The notes below the pieces were generated by a model. That model searched no databases and had not been told where the DNA came from. It saw nothing but the letters and a program-made list of their open reading frames with translations. From positions 1 to 64,000 of the forward strand of contig JADLHA010000048.1 of assembly GCA_020848995.1 (NCBI GenBank): a stretch of 64,000 nt of DNA. The letters are read 5' to 3'. The stretch is from Saprospiraceae bacterium. GTDB lineage: Bacteria; Bacteroidota; Bacteroidia; Chitinophagales; Saprospiraceae. The position numbers and the translations under genes were made by a program. Shown here piece after piece: positions 38,778 to 48,479 of this stretch (its first letter is position 1; the number at the start of each line of letters is the position of its first letter).

Positions 38778-40724
38778 TTAGATGATCACGGTTCGAAGCA
38801 TGGCTGCAATTTCATTGCGCTGGATTACGATGTGCTGGAGCGATTTTAATTCTAGTTCCAGTTCTTCTTCACTGTATTGAGCTTCCTTCAATTTCTTTTC
38901 AAGCTCTGCAATGAATTTGTTGTATTTTTTTAGTTTAAATCTCAGGATAGCCTGCCGAATATCTTCGAGGGCATTTTCTTCGGGTTCCTTTTGCGTTAGC
39001 AAATAGATGCCCATTTTATCACTCCAGTTGCTGCTGTACTCAAATTTACTCATCGTGAACTCGAGTGCCAGGTTGGCTATATCCTGACTTTCGTGGCCGA
39101 TAAAATATTGCAAGCCCGGCACATTGCCTTCGTTTAACTGTAGCTCGGTTTCTTCAATCACCCTGCGGATGGTAGCGTCTTCAAAAAGGGGAAGGGTATC
39201 AATGATGTTGTCAATGATGTATTGGGCAAAGGGTATAATGGGTTCAGTTTCCCGCAATCGGTCGCCAAACAGCATGAGTACCCGGCAGAGATCTTTCTCC
39301 TGGAACGCATCCGATGCAGAAGATGCATCTCCCTGCTTCGGAGCCGAATGCCCCCTGGAGGAAAGGTCGGCCAGGGCTTCCTTGTCGCGTTCAAGGGCGT
39401 CCTTTTGCATTCTAAAGGAGCGAATCCTGCGGTCCTCCTGAAGAAACCGGTTGCAACTGTCAATGAGACTGGATTCGTCAATCCCGGTTTTGTCCGAAGT
39501 TTCCCGGAGGTACACTGCACGTTGTATGGGGTCCGGTATTTTCGAAATCGAGCGCACGATTTCACTGGCAACCTGTGCTTTTTTCAAGGGTTCACCCTGA
39601 ATGCCTTCCATTTCGACGGTAAGCCGGAACATGATGAAATCGACGGACTGTTCATTGAGGAATTTCCCGAATGCGTCGGTTCCAACTTTTTTGAGGTAGC
39701 TGTCTGGGTCTTCGCGATCGGGAATCAGAGCTATTTTAACATTCAAGCCCTCCTGCAGGATCATGTCCATTCCCCGCGTTGCGGCTTTAATGCCTGCTGG
39801 ATCCCCATCATACAATAGCAATATGTTGGAGGTGATCCGCTTGATGGCGTGGATCTGTTCTTCTGTAAGTGAAGTGCCGGAAGATGCCACTACGTTTTCA
39901 AAACCTGCCTGAGATAAGGCGATGACGTCGATGTAGCCCTCTACCAGAATGCAACGGTTCTGTTCGCGGATACTGCGGCGCGCAAGGTGAAGACCATAAA
40001 GCGTTTTGCTCTTTTGGTAAACCGATGACTCAGGAGAGTTGATGTATTTGGCGACTTTGGATTCCGGGGTCATGATGCGGCCGGCAAAGGCAATGCACCT
40101 GCCTCCAACTGCATGAATCGGGAAGATGACCCGGTCGCGAAAGAAGTCCCGGTCGTGATCGTTTGCCAGGCCAAGCATACCGAGAAATTCCTTCTGAAAT
40201 CCGGCCTGCTGGCTTTTTTTGTATAAGGCATCCGGCAAGTCCGGAGCAAATCCCAGGTCAAATTTCTTAATGGTGTCGTCGGTAAGTCCGCGGTGTCTGA
40301 AATAGGCAAGTCCGATGGTCTGGCCTTCATTTGTATTCCACAGATTGTCGACGTAATGATCGAGCGCAAATTGGTTAAGTATGTACAGGCTCTCCTTGAG
40401 CTTGTCTTCTTCCGTTGTTTCCGGTGAGCGTTCGGTTTCTTCAAGGCTAATGTGGTAGCGTTTGGCCAGCGAGCGAATGGCTTCCGGAAAACTGAGTTGC
40501 TCAGCTTCCATCACAAACTGAACTGGGGTTCCTCCTTTTCCGCAGCCAAAACATTTGAAGATGTTCTTTTGGGGAGATACGTAAAAGGAAGGGGTCTTTT
40601 CTTTGTGAAAGGGGCATAGTCCGATGAGGTTTGCTCCCCTCTGACGAAGGTCGACATATTCGCGTGCCAGTTCATCGATGCGCGCTGTATCGATGACCTG
40701 ATCGATTGACTTGCGACTGATCAT
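38778..40724 (-). CDS. dnaG: DNA primase
   Basis: LIGLCPFHKEKTPSFYVSPQKNIFKCFGCGKGG zinc finger; RVIFPIHAVGGRCIAFAGR; LVEGYIDVIALSQAG toprim. Confidence 0.97.
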   Translation of the reverse strand: MISRKSIDQVIDTARIDELAREYVDLRQRGANLIGLCPFHKEKTPSFYVSPQKNIFKCFGCGKGGTPVQFVMEAEQLSFPEAIRSLAKRYHISLEETERSPETTEEDKLKESLYILNQFALDHYVDNLWNTNEGQTIGLAYFRHRGLTDDTIKKFDLGFAPDLPDALYKKSQQAGFQKEFLGMLGLANDHDRDFFRDRVIFPIHAVGGRCIAFAGRIMTPESKVAKYINSPESSVYQKSKTLYGLHLARRSIREQNRCILVEGYIDVIALSQAGFENVVASSGTSLTEEQIHAIKRITSNILLLYDGDPAGIKAATRGMDMILQEGLNVKIALIPDREDPDSYLKKVGTDAFGKFLNEQSVDFIMFRLTVEMEGIQGEPLKKAQVASEIVRSISKIPDPIQRAVYLRETSDKTGIDESSLIDSCNRFLQEDRRIRSFRMQKDALERDKEALADLSSRGHSAPKQGDASSASDAFQEKDLCRVLMLFGDRLRETEPIIPFAQYIIDNIIDTLPLFEDATIRRVIEETELQLNEGNVPGLQYFIGHESQDIANLALEFTMSKFEYSSNWSDKMGIYLLTQKEPEENALEDIRQAILRFKLKKYNKFIAELEKKLKEAQYSEEELELELKSLQHIVIQRNEIAAMLRTVII

Positions 40725-40774
40725 AACTGGATTTTGTACAGGTGATCAGCGAAAGGGAAATATAAATTCAACAT

Positions 40775-41497
40775 TTACCAATCGTTCAATTGCAGGACAT
40801 CTTTCATGGTGAAAATGCCCTTTTTACCGTGGAGAAATTCGCATGCCATTACCGCGCCGTTCGCGAAGCCATCGCGGGAATGGGCATTATGGCGGATCTC
40901 GATTTCATCCGTTTTAGAATGATACCTGACGGCGTGGAATCCGACGACTTCACCTTCGCGCGAAGATAGTACCGGCAATGTTCCGACCTCGCCAGTGATT
41001 TCATCTGTCCATTTGTTGTACGAGGGGTGGATCGCCATGATGTCTGCCGCAAGCTGTAGTGCGGTTCCGCTGGGTGCATCCCGTTTGTGAATGTGGTGCG
41101 TTTCCCGGATTTCAGCCTGGTAATCCTCATGGGCACTCATGGCCTGCGCAAGTTTCCGGTTCAGGGCAAAAAACAACTGAACGCCAATGCTGAAATTGGA
41201 CGAATACAACAATGCACCCCCGAGTTGCTCGGTTAATTGCCGTACCTCTTGCCAACGATCGAGCCATCCTGTCGTACCACATACAACCGGAACGCCCTCA
41301 CGCAAACAGGCTTCCAGGTGACCGGAGACGCCATCTGCTCGGGTAAATTCGATGGCCATATCCGCATCGGCCAGGGCGGCTGGTAGCTGGTCGCGGTTAC
41401 TACTTGCTATGCGACCGCATATTTCGTGGTTCCTGATAGAGAGCACATGCTCAATGGCACGTCCCATCTTGCCATACCCTATGAGGCAAACTTTCAC
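40775..41497 (-). CDS. dapB: 4-hydroxy-tetrahydrodipicolinate reductase
   Basis: MKVCLIGYGKMGRAIE, VCGTTGW, YSSNFSIGVQLFF, EIRETHHIHKRDAPSGTAL. Confidence 0.95.
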   Translation of the reverse strand: MKVCLIGYGKMGRAIEHVLSIRNHEICGRIASSNRDQLPAALADADMAIEFTRADGVSGHLEACLREGVPVVCGTTGWLDRWQEVRQLTEQLGGALLYSSNFSIGVQLFFALNRKLAQAMSAHEDYQAEIRETHHIHKRDAPSGTALQLAADIMAIHPSYNKWTDEITGEVGTLPVLSSREGEVVGFHAVRYHSKTDEIEIRHNAHSRDGFANGAVMACEFLHGKKGIFTMKDVLQLNDW

Positions 41498-41599
41498 AAA
41501 TTATTGATAATTAATATTGTATTAATAAAAAGTCGACTTGCTTGTTCCAAAATTAAGGCTTTCCGGAAAAATATTGGAGCCCCATGTTGGAATTGTACA

Positions 41600-41607
41600 T
41601 AAATTTG
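41600..41607 (+). promoter_or_regulatory. Promoter -7 box TAAATTTG with TTG at ~41574 as a possible -33
   Basis: Exact TAnnTTTG; 23-nt spacing to TTG; 39 nt upstream of the accD ATG at 41646. Confidence 0.5.
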
Positions 41608-41645
41608 CTGTCCCCACATGGGAATCATGGCCAAACATTGAATGG

Positions 41646-42503
41646 ATGGGTTGGTTCAAACGGCTCAAGGAAGGCATATCAACTGCGACGAAAGGGAAGA
41701 AAGAAACTCCGGATGGCATTTGGTTTAAATGTCCGGAGTGCTCGGAAATGTCAACCACGCGAACCCTTCGCGAGGCATTTTACAAATGTCCCAAATGCAA
41801 CTACCATACCCGGATTGGGTCGGAGAAATATTTTGAGATCATTTACGATGGCGATTGGGTTCCTCTTTTTGATCATCTCCAGTCAGTGGACTTTCTTCAG
41901 TTTAAGGATCTCCAATCTTATGATAAGCGGCTCGAAGACGCCAGACGAAATTCTGGGGTGGGCGACAGCATTTCAGTTGCCGTTGGCAAGGTGAATAAAA
42001 GGTCACTGGTCACTGCAGCGATGGATTTTTCTTTTATCGGGGGATCCATGGGTTCAGTTATGGGCGAAAAAATCAGCCGTGCTGTCGACTTTTGCCTTGA
42101 ACACCGGGTTCCTTTGCTTATCATTTCAAAATCAGGTGGAGCGCGCATGATGGAGTCTGCGTTCTCTTTAATGCAAATGGCCAAAACCTCGGCTAAATTG
42201 ACGCTTTTGGCAAAAGCCCACATTCCGTTTATTTCTTTTTTAACCGATCCGACAACTGGTGGCGTTACAGCTTCTTTTGCCATGCTGGGAGATGTCAATT
42301 TCTCTGAACCAAACGCACTCATTGGATTTGCCGGACCCCGTGTGGTTAAAGAGACCATAAAAAGAGAACTACCGGAAGGATTTCAGCGATCCGAATTTTT
42401 GCTCGAAAAGGGATTTCTCGATTTTATTGTGGATCGCAAGGATCTTAAGACAAGGTTATCTGACCTCTTGGAAATTATATCCACGGAACCGGCGGAAAGC
42501 TGA
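41646..42503 (+). CDS. accD: Acetyl-CoA carboxylase carboxyltransferase subunit beta
   Basis: MGWFKRLKEG...WFKCPECSEM...YKCPKCNYHTRIG zinc ribbon; GGARMMESAFSLMQMAKTSA; FAGPRVVKETIKRELPEGFQRSEFLLEKGFLD. Listed start at 41538 lies upstream of the promoter candidate. Confidence 0.96.
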   Translation: MGWFKRLKEGISTATKGKKETPDGIWFKCPECSEMSTTRTLREAFYKCPKCNYHTRIGSEKYFEIIYDGDWVPLFDHLQSVDFLQFKDLQSYDKRLEDARRNSGVGDSISVAVGKVNKRSLVTAAMDFSFIGGSMGSVMGEKISRAVDFCLEHRVPLLIISKSGGARMMESAFSLMQMAKTSAKLTLLAKAHIPFISFLTDPTTGGVTASFAMLGDVNFSEPNALIGFAGPRVVKETIKRELPEGFQRSEFLLEKGFLDFIVDRKDLKTRLSDLLEIISTEPAES

Positions 42504-42518
42504 GTGTTCTTTTTGTCT

Positions 42519-42645
42519 GTAGGGCACTTCTAATAACCCCCTTTTGCGCCAACCAGCCCGCACAGGCTCACGCGCTCAATGAATTTAGCTTCACAATCCT
42601 TCGTTGCAGCCTGGCATCAAAATGGACTTTTTAGAAGTGTCCTGT
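42519..42645. repeat. ~127 bp element bounded by 13-bp inverted repeats (MITE-like / IS remnant candidate)
   Basis: AGGGCACTTCTAA (42521-42533) and TTAGAAGTGTCCT (42631-42643) are inverted repeats with one mismatch; no ORF inside. Confidence 0.55.
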
Positions 42646-42695
42646 AAAATTCGTGATGTCGTGTTTTTGCCGAAATTACATGCATTTGCATGGAA

Positions 42696-44324
42696 TCATT
42701 CGCGTTCTTCAAGTAAATGCAATTGAGGTGGGATCCCTTCAAAGCATGCGATCAGTTCGTCGATGAAGTTCTTTCCGATGCGAAAATATTGAGGCAAAAA
42801 ATTTGCACTCCGTTCCTGTAAGGCGCCTTCCGGAAACAGGTGCTCCCGAATGTTGCGCAAATTTTGGAGGTTGATCTCGTATTGTGACTTGATGAATTTC
42901 ATCTGTCGCTGTTCGATATGACTTATCATCTTTTCCATCTTATGCAATTCGGCCTGAACGCTCGTTTGGGTAGAAGCATCGAATTTTCCGGAAGCAACAC
43001 TGATGTCCTCCAGGGCTGAACGCAATTTGGCAAAAGCATTTTCTGAGATGGGCTGCTCATTTGCCCTCTTGTCAATGTAGAGTTGTTCTAATTCGTGTTG
43101 CGGCGCAAGAAATTCAGCAGGCGGGAAGCCGGTGCGTGCCATTTTTTGCACGAGCCTTTGGTCTGCATGAAAGGCTGAATTTCTGCGGAAGATTGCCGGA
43201 AAGGGGATGCCAAGCTCGCGAAAGGTCCCGGATAGCTGCAGAAAATAATGAATTTCGGCGCCACCTCCCACAAAGGCAACATTGGGAAAGAGGAGTTCCT
43301 GATAAATGGGCCGCATCAGGACGTTTGGACTGAACTGCCCTGGTGCAGCATCAACTTCCTCCAGCAACTCAGAAACAGTCCAATCTTGGGAACCATCTGC
43401 GAGGGCAAAATGATGTTCAGCAAGCCGGATCAACCGCTTCCTTCCGCTGGGGTGATGATAAAACAGGTTGAGGTCCCTGGGATTCACCTGAGGTTCGTAG
43501 CCGAGCGATTGCAGGGTCCCGGTTCCCAGTTTGCTACTGCTGGCGATGATTCCTTCAGAAATCTCGCGACGGAGGATGGGCCGGAGCACTTCCTTGCAGT
43601 TGGGGTCATCCGGATTAAAAGGGATCAGGCCGTGTTCGCCAAATAAGTAGTCTGTAAATTTCAAGTAATAAGCTCCATACCGATCGCTCTGTGAGATCAA
43701 TTCGCGTTGGTCCGAAATGAACCTGGTGGCGGCGGCATCATCCCTGAACAATTCCCCAAGCGAATCCAGTACGGCGAGCAAACCATCCGTTTCAAGTCGC
43801 CCAACGGCCGTTCCTTCGTTTTGCTGCCATTCCAGCCTCTTTTTAAAAACATGGAGGTGGTTGATTTCTTCGAAGTCGTGATCCTCGAGGCCACAAAAAT
43901 AAACGGGTATGAAATGAAGGGAAGGATACTTTGCGTTGAGCTGCCTGCAAAGGGCAATGGTCGTAGCAATCTTGTAAATCCAGTAGCCGGGGCCTCCGAA
44001 GAGGCAGGGCTGGTGGGCGCAGATTACCGTGTAAGCATTGGGCCTGGACAGCAACTGGATGTTATGGCGCACCGTTTCAGATGAGCCAATGGCGACGTAC
44101 TGTCGTGCAAGACATTCGACCAGCTTTGGTCGTTTGGGTGCATCGGCGGCGTCGTTTGCCAGCCGGCGATCCAGTTGATCCAATGGGGTAGAGGCCCCGG
44201 TGAGCGAAATAAAACGGTCGGGCATAAGCCAATAATCCAGGTCAAATTGTGAAAAGCCCATTGACCGGTTGGGGACTACCCGGGTTGATTCGATATGCAC
44301 GGATGCATCCATTGACCCGGGCAA
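42696..44324 (-). CDS. bshC: Bacillithiol biosynthesis cysteine-adding enzyme BshC
   Basis: ICAHQPCLFGGPGYWIYKIATTIALCRQL, PVYFCGLEDHDFEEINH, MRPIYQELLFPNVAFVGGGAEIHYFLQL; the true start may be internal (MGFSQFDLDYW). Confidence 0.88.
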   Translation of the reverse strand: MPGSMDASVHIESTRVVPNRSMGFSQFDLDYWLMPDRFISLTGASTPLDQLDRRLANDAADAPKRPKLVECLARQYVAIGSSETVRHNIQLLSRPNAYTVICAHQPCLFGGPGYWIYKIATTIALCRQLNAKYPSLHFIPVYFCGLEDHDFEEINHLHVFKKRLEWQQNEGTAVGRLETDGLLAVLDSLGELFRDDAAATRFISDQRELISQSDRYGAYYLKFTDYLFGEHGLIPFNPDDPNCKEVLRPILRREISEGIIASSSKLGTGTLQSLGYEPQVNPRDLNLFYHHPSGRKRLIRLAEHHFALADGSQDWTVSELLEEVDAAPGQFSPNVLMRPIYQELLFPNVAFVGGGAEIHYFLQLSGTFRELGIPFPAIFRRNSAFHADQRLVQKMARTGFPPAEFLAPQHELEQLYIDKRANEQPISENAFAKLRSALEDISVASGKFDASTQTSVQAELHKMEKMISHIEQRQMKFIKSQYEINLQNLRNIREHLFPEGALQERSANFLPQYFRIGKNFIDELIACFEGIPPQLHLLEERE

Positions 44325-44329
44325 AGGTA
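44322..44329 (-). promoter_or_regulatory. -7 box TACCTTTG upstream of bshC
   Basis: Exact TAnnTTTG on the minus strand; overlaps the listed ORF start, implying a downstream start codon. Confidence 0.35.
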
Positions 44330-44348
44330 TTTACTTTTATTTTGTGCC

Positions 44349-45413
44349 ATGGATCGAATGACGCTGGGCTTCGTTACCGGTAAACTCGCGGTTTTGTTGA
44401 CCTCTGTGGTGGCCGTCATTTCAGTAATCAGCCTCATCATCTACCAGGCTCCTGTAGATCCTGCAAGCCTTCAATTCGGTCAGCGTATGGACCCCGAGGC
44501 GCTCGATGCAATGAGGCGCGAAAATTTTTTAGACCAACCCTATTCCATTCAGCTTGCCCGCTACCTCGAAGACCTGAGCCCGATACAGGTATTGAAAAGC
44601 TCAGACGGGCGGCTAACACATTATCGATACCGGACGTTATGGGCGGGCCAAGAGCGCTTGTTGATTCTAAAGATGCCCTGGCTGCGGCGTTCCTATACCA
44701 ATGGAGAACCGGTGGGTGCGATGATCGGCGAGGCGTTGCCGGCCACGCTTTTGCTCGGTGCAGCGGCCTTGCTCATCGCAGGCATCTTTGGCTTGATGCT
44801 TGGTATTGTGGCAGCTCTTTTTCGGGATCATTGGCCCGATGTGTTGATCCTCAGTACAACGACCTTGTTTTACAGCGTTCCAGGGTACGTTGCCGCCATC
44901 CTGCTGGCTATGGTATTTGGTTACTATCTGCACGATTGGACAGGCTTGCCCCTCCAGGGCCCAGTTTTCGGAATGGATGACTACGGCAACTCCGCCCTGC
45001 ATTGGAACAAACTGGTGTTGCCTTCCCTGGCCCTGGGACTCAGGCCCGTGGCGATGATTGTACAAATGACCCGCTCTGCCTTGCTGGAGGCCCTTTCTGA
45101 GCCCTATTCGCGCACGGCTTCAGCAATGGGAATAACCAGGATGCGGATCTTGTTTGTACATGCATTTCCCAACGCACTCAACCCCATCCTGACGACGTTC
45201 AGCGGGTGGATGGCTTCCCTGCTGACAGGAGCATTTTTCGTGGAATACGTATTTAATTTCAGGGGCTTAGGCGACCTGACCATCCAGGCACTCAGTCAGT
45301 TTGACGTTCCCGTAGTGCTTGGTTGCTGCGTGGTCACCGTAACCATATTCATTGTGATCAATGCCCTGGCAGATTTGGCTTACCGTTGGGCAGACCCACG
45401 GGTCAGAATTTAA
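44349..45413 (+). CDS. ABC transporter permease, DppB/OppB-like
   Basis: EAA-type loop EALSEPYSRTASAMGITRMRILFVHAFPNALNPILT; TM pattern of peptide ABC permeases; no adjacent ATPase or binding protein. Confidence 0.9.
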   Translation: MDRMTLGFVTGKLAVLLTSVVAVISVISLIIYQAPVDPASLQFGQRMDPEALDAMRRENFLDQPYSIQLARYLEDLSPIQVLKSSDGRLTHYRYRTLWAGQERLLILKMPWLRRSYTNGEPVGAMIGEALPATLLLGAAALLIAGIFGLMLGIVAALFRDHWPDVLILSTTTLFYSVPGYVAAILLAMVFGYYLHDWTGLPLQGPVFGMDDYGNSALHWNKLVLPSLALGLRPVAMIVQMTRSALLEALSEPYSRTASAMGITRMRILFVHAFPNALNPILTTFSGWMASLLTGAFFVEYVFNFRGLGDLTIQALSQFDVPVVLGCCVVTVTIFIVINALADLAYRWADPRVRI

Positions 45414-46062
45414 TGCTGATCGTGCCGAGTAACCGCGAAGCGCGATGGTCAAAGTGGATGCGCTCTCCAAAAAAGCGCACGTGCTCGCCGAAGGCACTGA
45501 AATTGCCTTCATGGCGAATGTCAATGCCTATAAATGAGATGTCAAAACCCAGGCCCGCCTGATATCCAAATGTGGCAGCCCTGAATTTATCGTCGTAACC
45601 ATCAATGTCGAATAATTCGGAAGTGTTGGCCAGGAAAAAATGCCCCACAGGCCCTGCATAGAGTCGCACCAGGCCCGCTTTGACCCCAAATAGCAGCGGA
45701 AGATCGAGGTATTGGTATCGCTCGGTTTTTATGGAATCTACTAAACTGGGAACGGAGAAATCGTTGAATTTGTACTCGGCTTTGTTGGAATTGAAAATGA
45801 GCTCGGGCTGGAAAAAGAATGCGCCAAAACGCAGACGCACCCCGGCACCAAAATGATAGCCGTACGACGCCTTCTCCAAAGATAAACCGAAGCTATCCCG
45901 TTTGTCCTTGTCAATGATCAGAAAATCTTCTGCCTGAACATCTACGCTGTGCAAACCACCTGACACAAAAAAATTGACCTGCCCAATGCAATCAATGGGC
46001 AAGACTAGAGATAGCAAGTAAACGAATCGCAGTTTCGACATGAATTCTCTATTTATTAACAA
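45403..46062 (-). CDS. Outer-membrane beta-barrel protein (PorT-family-like)
   Basis: Signal peptide; GLHSVDVQ...YGYHFGAGVRLRFGAFFFQPELIFNSNKAEY...LDLPLLFGVKAGLVRLYAGPVGHFF. Confidence 0.8.
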   Translation of the reverse strand: MLINREFMSKLRFVYLLSLVLPIDCIGQVNFFVSGGLHSVDVQAEDFLIIDKDKRDSFGLSLEKASYGYHFGAGVRLRFGAFFFQPELIFNSNKAEYKFNDFSVPSLVDSIKTERYQYLDLPLLFGVKAGLVRLYAGPVGHFFLANTSELFDIDGYDDKFRAATFGYQAGLGFDISFIGIDIRHEGNFSAFGEHVRFFGERIHFDHRASRLLGTISIKF

Positions 46063-46139
46063 AAATACGCATATTTAACCTGTTGTATTTTATCCATTTT
46101 ACTTTTTATGATAAAGTTAACGACCTTTGAACATCCGGA

Positions 46140-46736
46140 ATGAAATTGCACGAAGTCTCCTTTATCGGTTCTTTTCCTACATTTGCGGCGATTCCGCCGA
46201 GCAAGTTTCCTGAGATTTGTTTCTGGGGAAGGTCGAATGTTGGCAAAAGCAGTCTGGTCAATCTGCTGTGTAACCGAAAAGAACTGGCCAAAGTGTCAGG
46301 CAGGCCTGGAAAAACGCGCGCTTTTGTCCAATACCAGGTTGACCATCGCCTGCTTTTTATGGATCTTCCGGGGTATGGATATGCCAGGGTTTCTAAAAAG
46401 GAGATTGCCCGGTGGACTGTCGAAACAGAGAAGTACCTGCAGCAGCGAAAAAATATATTTTTGCTTTTTCTGCTTGTTGACGCCTCAATTGAGCCGCAGC
46501 AAATTGATCTGGAGAAAATGCGATACCTCGGAGAGATCGAAGTTCCGTTCTACTTAGTGCTCACCAAAACAGACAAATGCAGTATGGGACAACTTACCGG
46601 TTACCGGCAAAAACTCAAGGATGAAATGCTTGAGGACTGGAATGCCGTTCCGCCCATGATTGCGGTAAGTGCCACAAAGAATCAGGGACGGGAGGAGATT
46701 TTCACTACTTTAGGGTCATTGTTGGGTGATTTTTAA
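46140..46736 (+). CDS. engB: Ribosome biogenesis GTPase YsxC/EngB
   Basis: PEICFWGRSNVGKSSLVNLLCNRKELAKVSGRPGKTR, LFMDLPGYGYARVSK, LTKTDK. Confidence 0.96.
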   Translation: MKLHEVSFIGSFPTFAAIPPSKFPEICFWGRSNVGKSSLVNLLCNRKELAKVSGRPGKTRAFVQYQVDHRLLFMDLPGYGYARVSKKEIARWTVETEKYLQQRKNIFLLFLLVDASIEPQQIDLEKMRYLGEIEVPFYLVLTKTDKCSMGQLTGYRQKLKDEMLEDWNAVPPMIAVSATKNQGREEIFTTLGSLLGDF

Positions 46737-46755
46737 CCCTTCGTACCGTCTGAAT

Positions 46756-48474
46756 ATGCAAGCGCCATACAATTACCAAAAATATCAGCAACTGGTTCCA
46801 AACATGGAGGACTGGCCTGTTTCCCGATTTTTTTCGGCTAAGAGGGCATTCTTGCTGAAGCTCAAGGCAGACGTGATGGAACACTTATCGGCTCTCGGTA
46901 AGGAAGACCTTGACCAGGTTGTTGCCCGTACCCTCTATCTCGAAAAACAACGGGTAAAGAACAGCGCCTGGAAAGTTGACCCTCCAAATGAAATGCAGTA
47001 TTATCGCAAAATCCAGTCGGAATACAATGCAAATCATCTGCTGCCCGATCCTCATCCGGGAAATGTCGATACTGCTTCGCGTTTGGTAAACCGCTTTAGC
47101 TCTGAAATCTTTGGCCACTTCAATTCAAAAACGTTTTCGCTGGCAAGAAAGATCAGCGATTTCTTTTTTCACCTGATGCTTTTCCCGTTTTCTGTTCAGT
47201 CTCTTTTTGGTTTAAAGCGCATGCGATCGCGGAATCAGGAGGCCATAAAACTCAACGGGTATATCGATGAGGTGAGACGATTGTTTGTGAAACATACGGT
47301 CGTTCTGGTGCCAACTCATTCAAGCAATTTGGATTCTATGTTGCTCGGTTATGCACTTGACTTGTCTGCCGGCTTGCCTGCATTTTCATATGGCGCCGGG
47401 TTAAACCTATATGATAGTGAGTTTTTTGCATTTTTTATGAACCGCCTGGGTGCATACCGGGTGGACCGCCGCAAGAAAAACAGCATCTACCTTCACACGC
47501 TGACTTCCTATTCGAAACTTTCAATTTTGGAGGGGGTCAATACAATATTTTTTCCTGGGGGAACCAGGTCGCGATCTGGAGAAATCGAATCTAAATTAAA
47601 GCTTGGCTTATTGGGCTCTTTGATTCAAGCACAAAGAATGCTTGTCGAAAGGGGAGAGGAGCGCAAAATTGTTATTGTTCCGATGGTGATCAATTATGAA
47701 TCGGTTCTTGAAGCAAGAGCTTTGATTTTTCAGCACCTCGCAAATACCGGTCAGGAGAAATTTACTTCCAGAGGCAAAAGACCTGGACTGATTTCTTATT
47801 GGAGATTCATGGGCAGATTTTTAAAACAATCCTCTGGCATTTATTTGAGCTTTGGGAAGCCCATGGATGTGTTCGGAAACTATTTTGACCAAGACGGAAA
47901 CAGCATGGATGGGAAATTCCATCCTGTAAATCTGCGAGACTATTTTCGCAACAATGGTTCGATTGTTCGGGACGAGCAGCGTGAAATGATCTACACGCGC
48001 GAACTCGGTGACAAAATTGCTCAGGCATACAAGCAATGCAATTTTGTCATTCCAGCGCATCTTGTCGCGTATGCGGCTTTTCTTATGTTGGCTCGCGCAA
48101 ATGCTCATATGGACGTGTATGCACTTGCGCAATTGCCCGAAGAAGAGTACCGTTTTCCTGCGAAAGACTTTTCGGCCATTTGTCTCCAACTCAGGGATTT
48201 ATTGATTGGTCGTGCAGCACGCGATGAGTTGATCTTTCCACTTGAACTGGAAGGGCCTATTGAACGTGTTATTGAGCTTGGGGTTGCTACATTGGGAAGT
48301 TTCCACCTCAGGCGGGTTTTGCTTGTAGTTGGTCAAAGCCACTATGCAAGCGAAGACTTTCCCTGCCTGATTTATTATGCTAACCGCTTACAGTGTTTAG
48401 ACTTAAAGGATGAACTGGACTGGTCGGTCATTGGTGAAGATTTGTCTTCTAAGCTGCTGAAATTCAGTTTTTAG
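46756..48474 (+). CDS. PlsB/PlsC-type glycerol(phosphate) acyltransferase family protein
   Basis: VVLVPTHSSNLDSMLLGYALD (HxxxxD-like) and FFPGGTRSRSGEIESKLKLGLLG; ATG at 46756 preferred. Confidence 0.8.
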   Translation: MQAPYNYQKYQQLVPNMEDWPVSRFFSAKRAFLLKLKADVMEHLSALGKEDLDQVVARTLYLEKQRVKNSAWKVDPPNEMQYYRKIQSEYNANHLLPDPHPGNVDTASRLVNRFSSEIFGHFNSKTFSLARKISDFFFHLMLFPFSVQSLFGLKRMRSRNQEAIKLNGYIDEVRRLFVKHTVVLVPTHSSNLDSMLLGYALDLSAGLPAFSYGAGLNLYDSEFFAFFMNRLGAYRVDRRKKNSIYLHTLTSYSKLSILEGVNTIFFPGGTRSRSGEIESKLKLGLLGSLIQAQRMLVERGEERKIVIVPMVINYESVLEARALIFQHLANTGQEKFTSRGKRPGLISYWRFMGRFLKQSSGIYLSFGKPMDVFGNYFDQDGNSMDGKFHPVNLRDYFRNNGSIVRDEQREMIYTRELGDKIAQAYKQCNFVIPAHLVAYAAFLMLARANAHMDVYALAQLPEEEYRFPAKDFSAICLQLRDLLIGRAARDELIFPLELEGPIERVIELGVATLGSFHLRRVLLVVGQSHYASEDFPCLIYYANRLQCLDLKDELDWSVIGEDLSSKLLKFSF

Positions 48475-48479
48475 TATTT

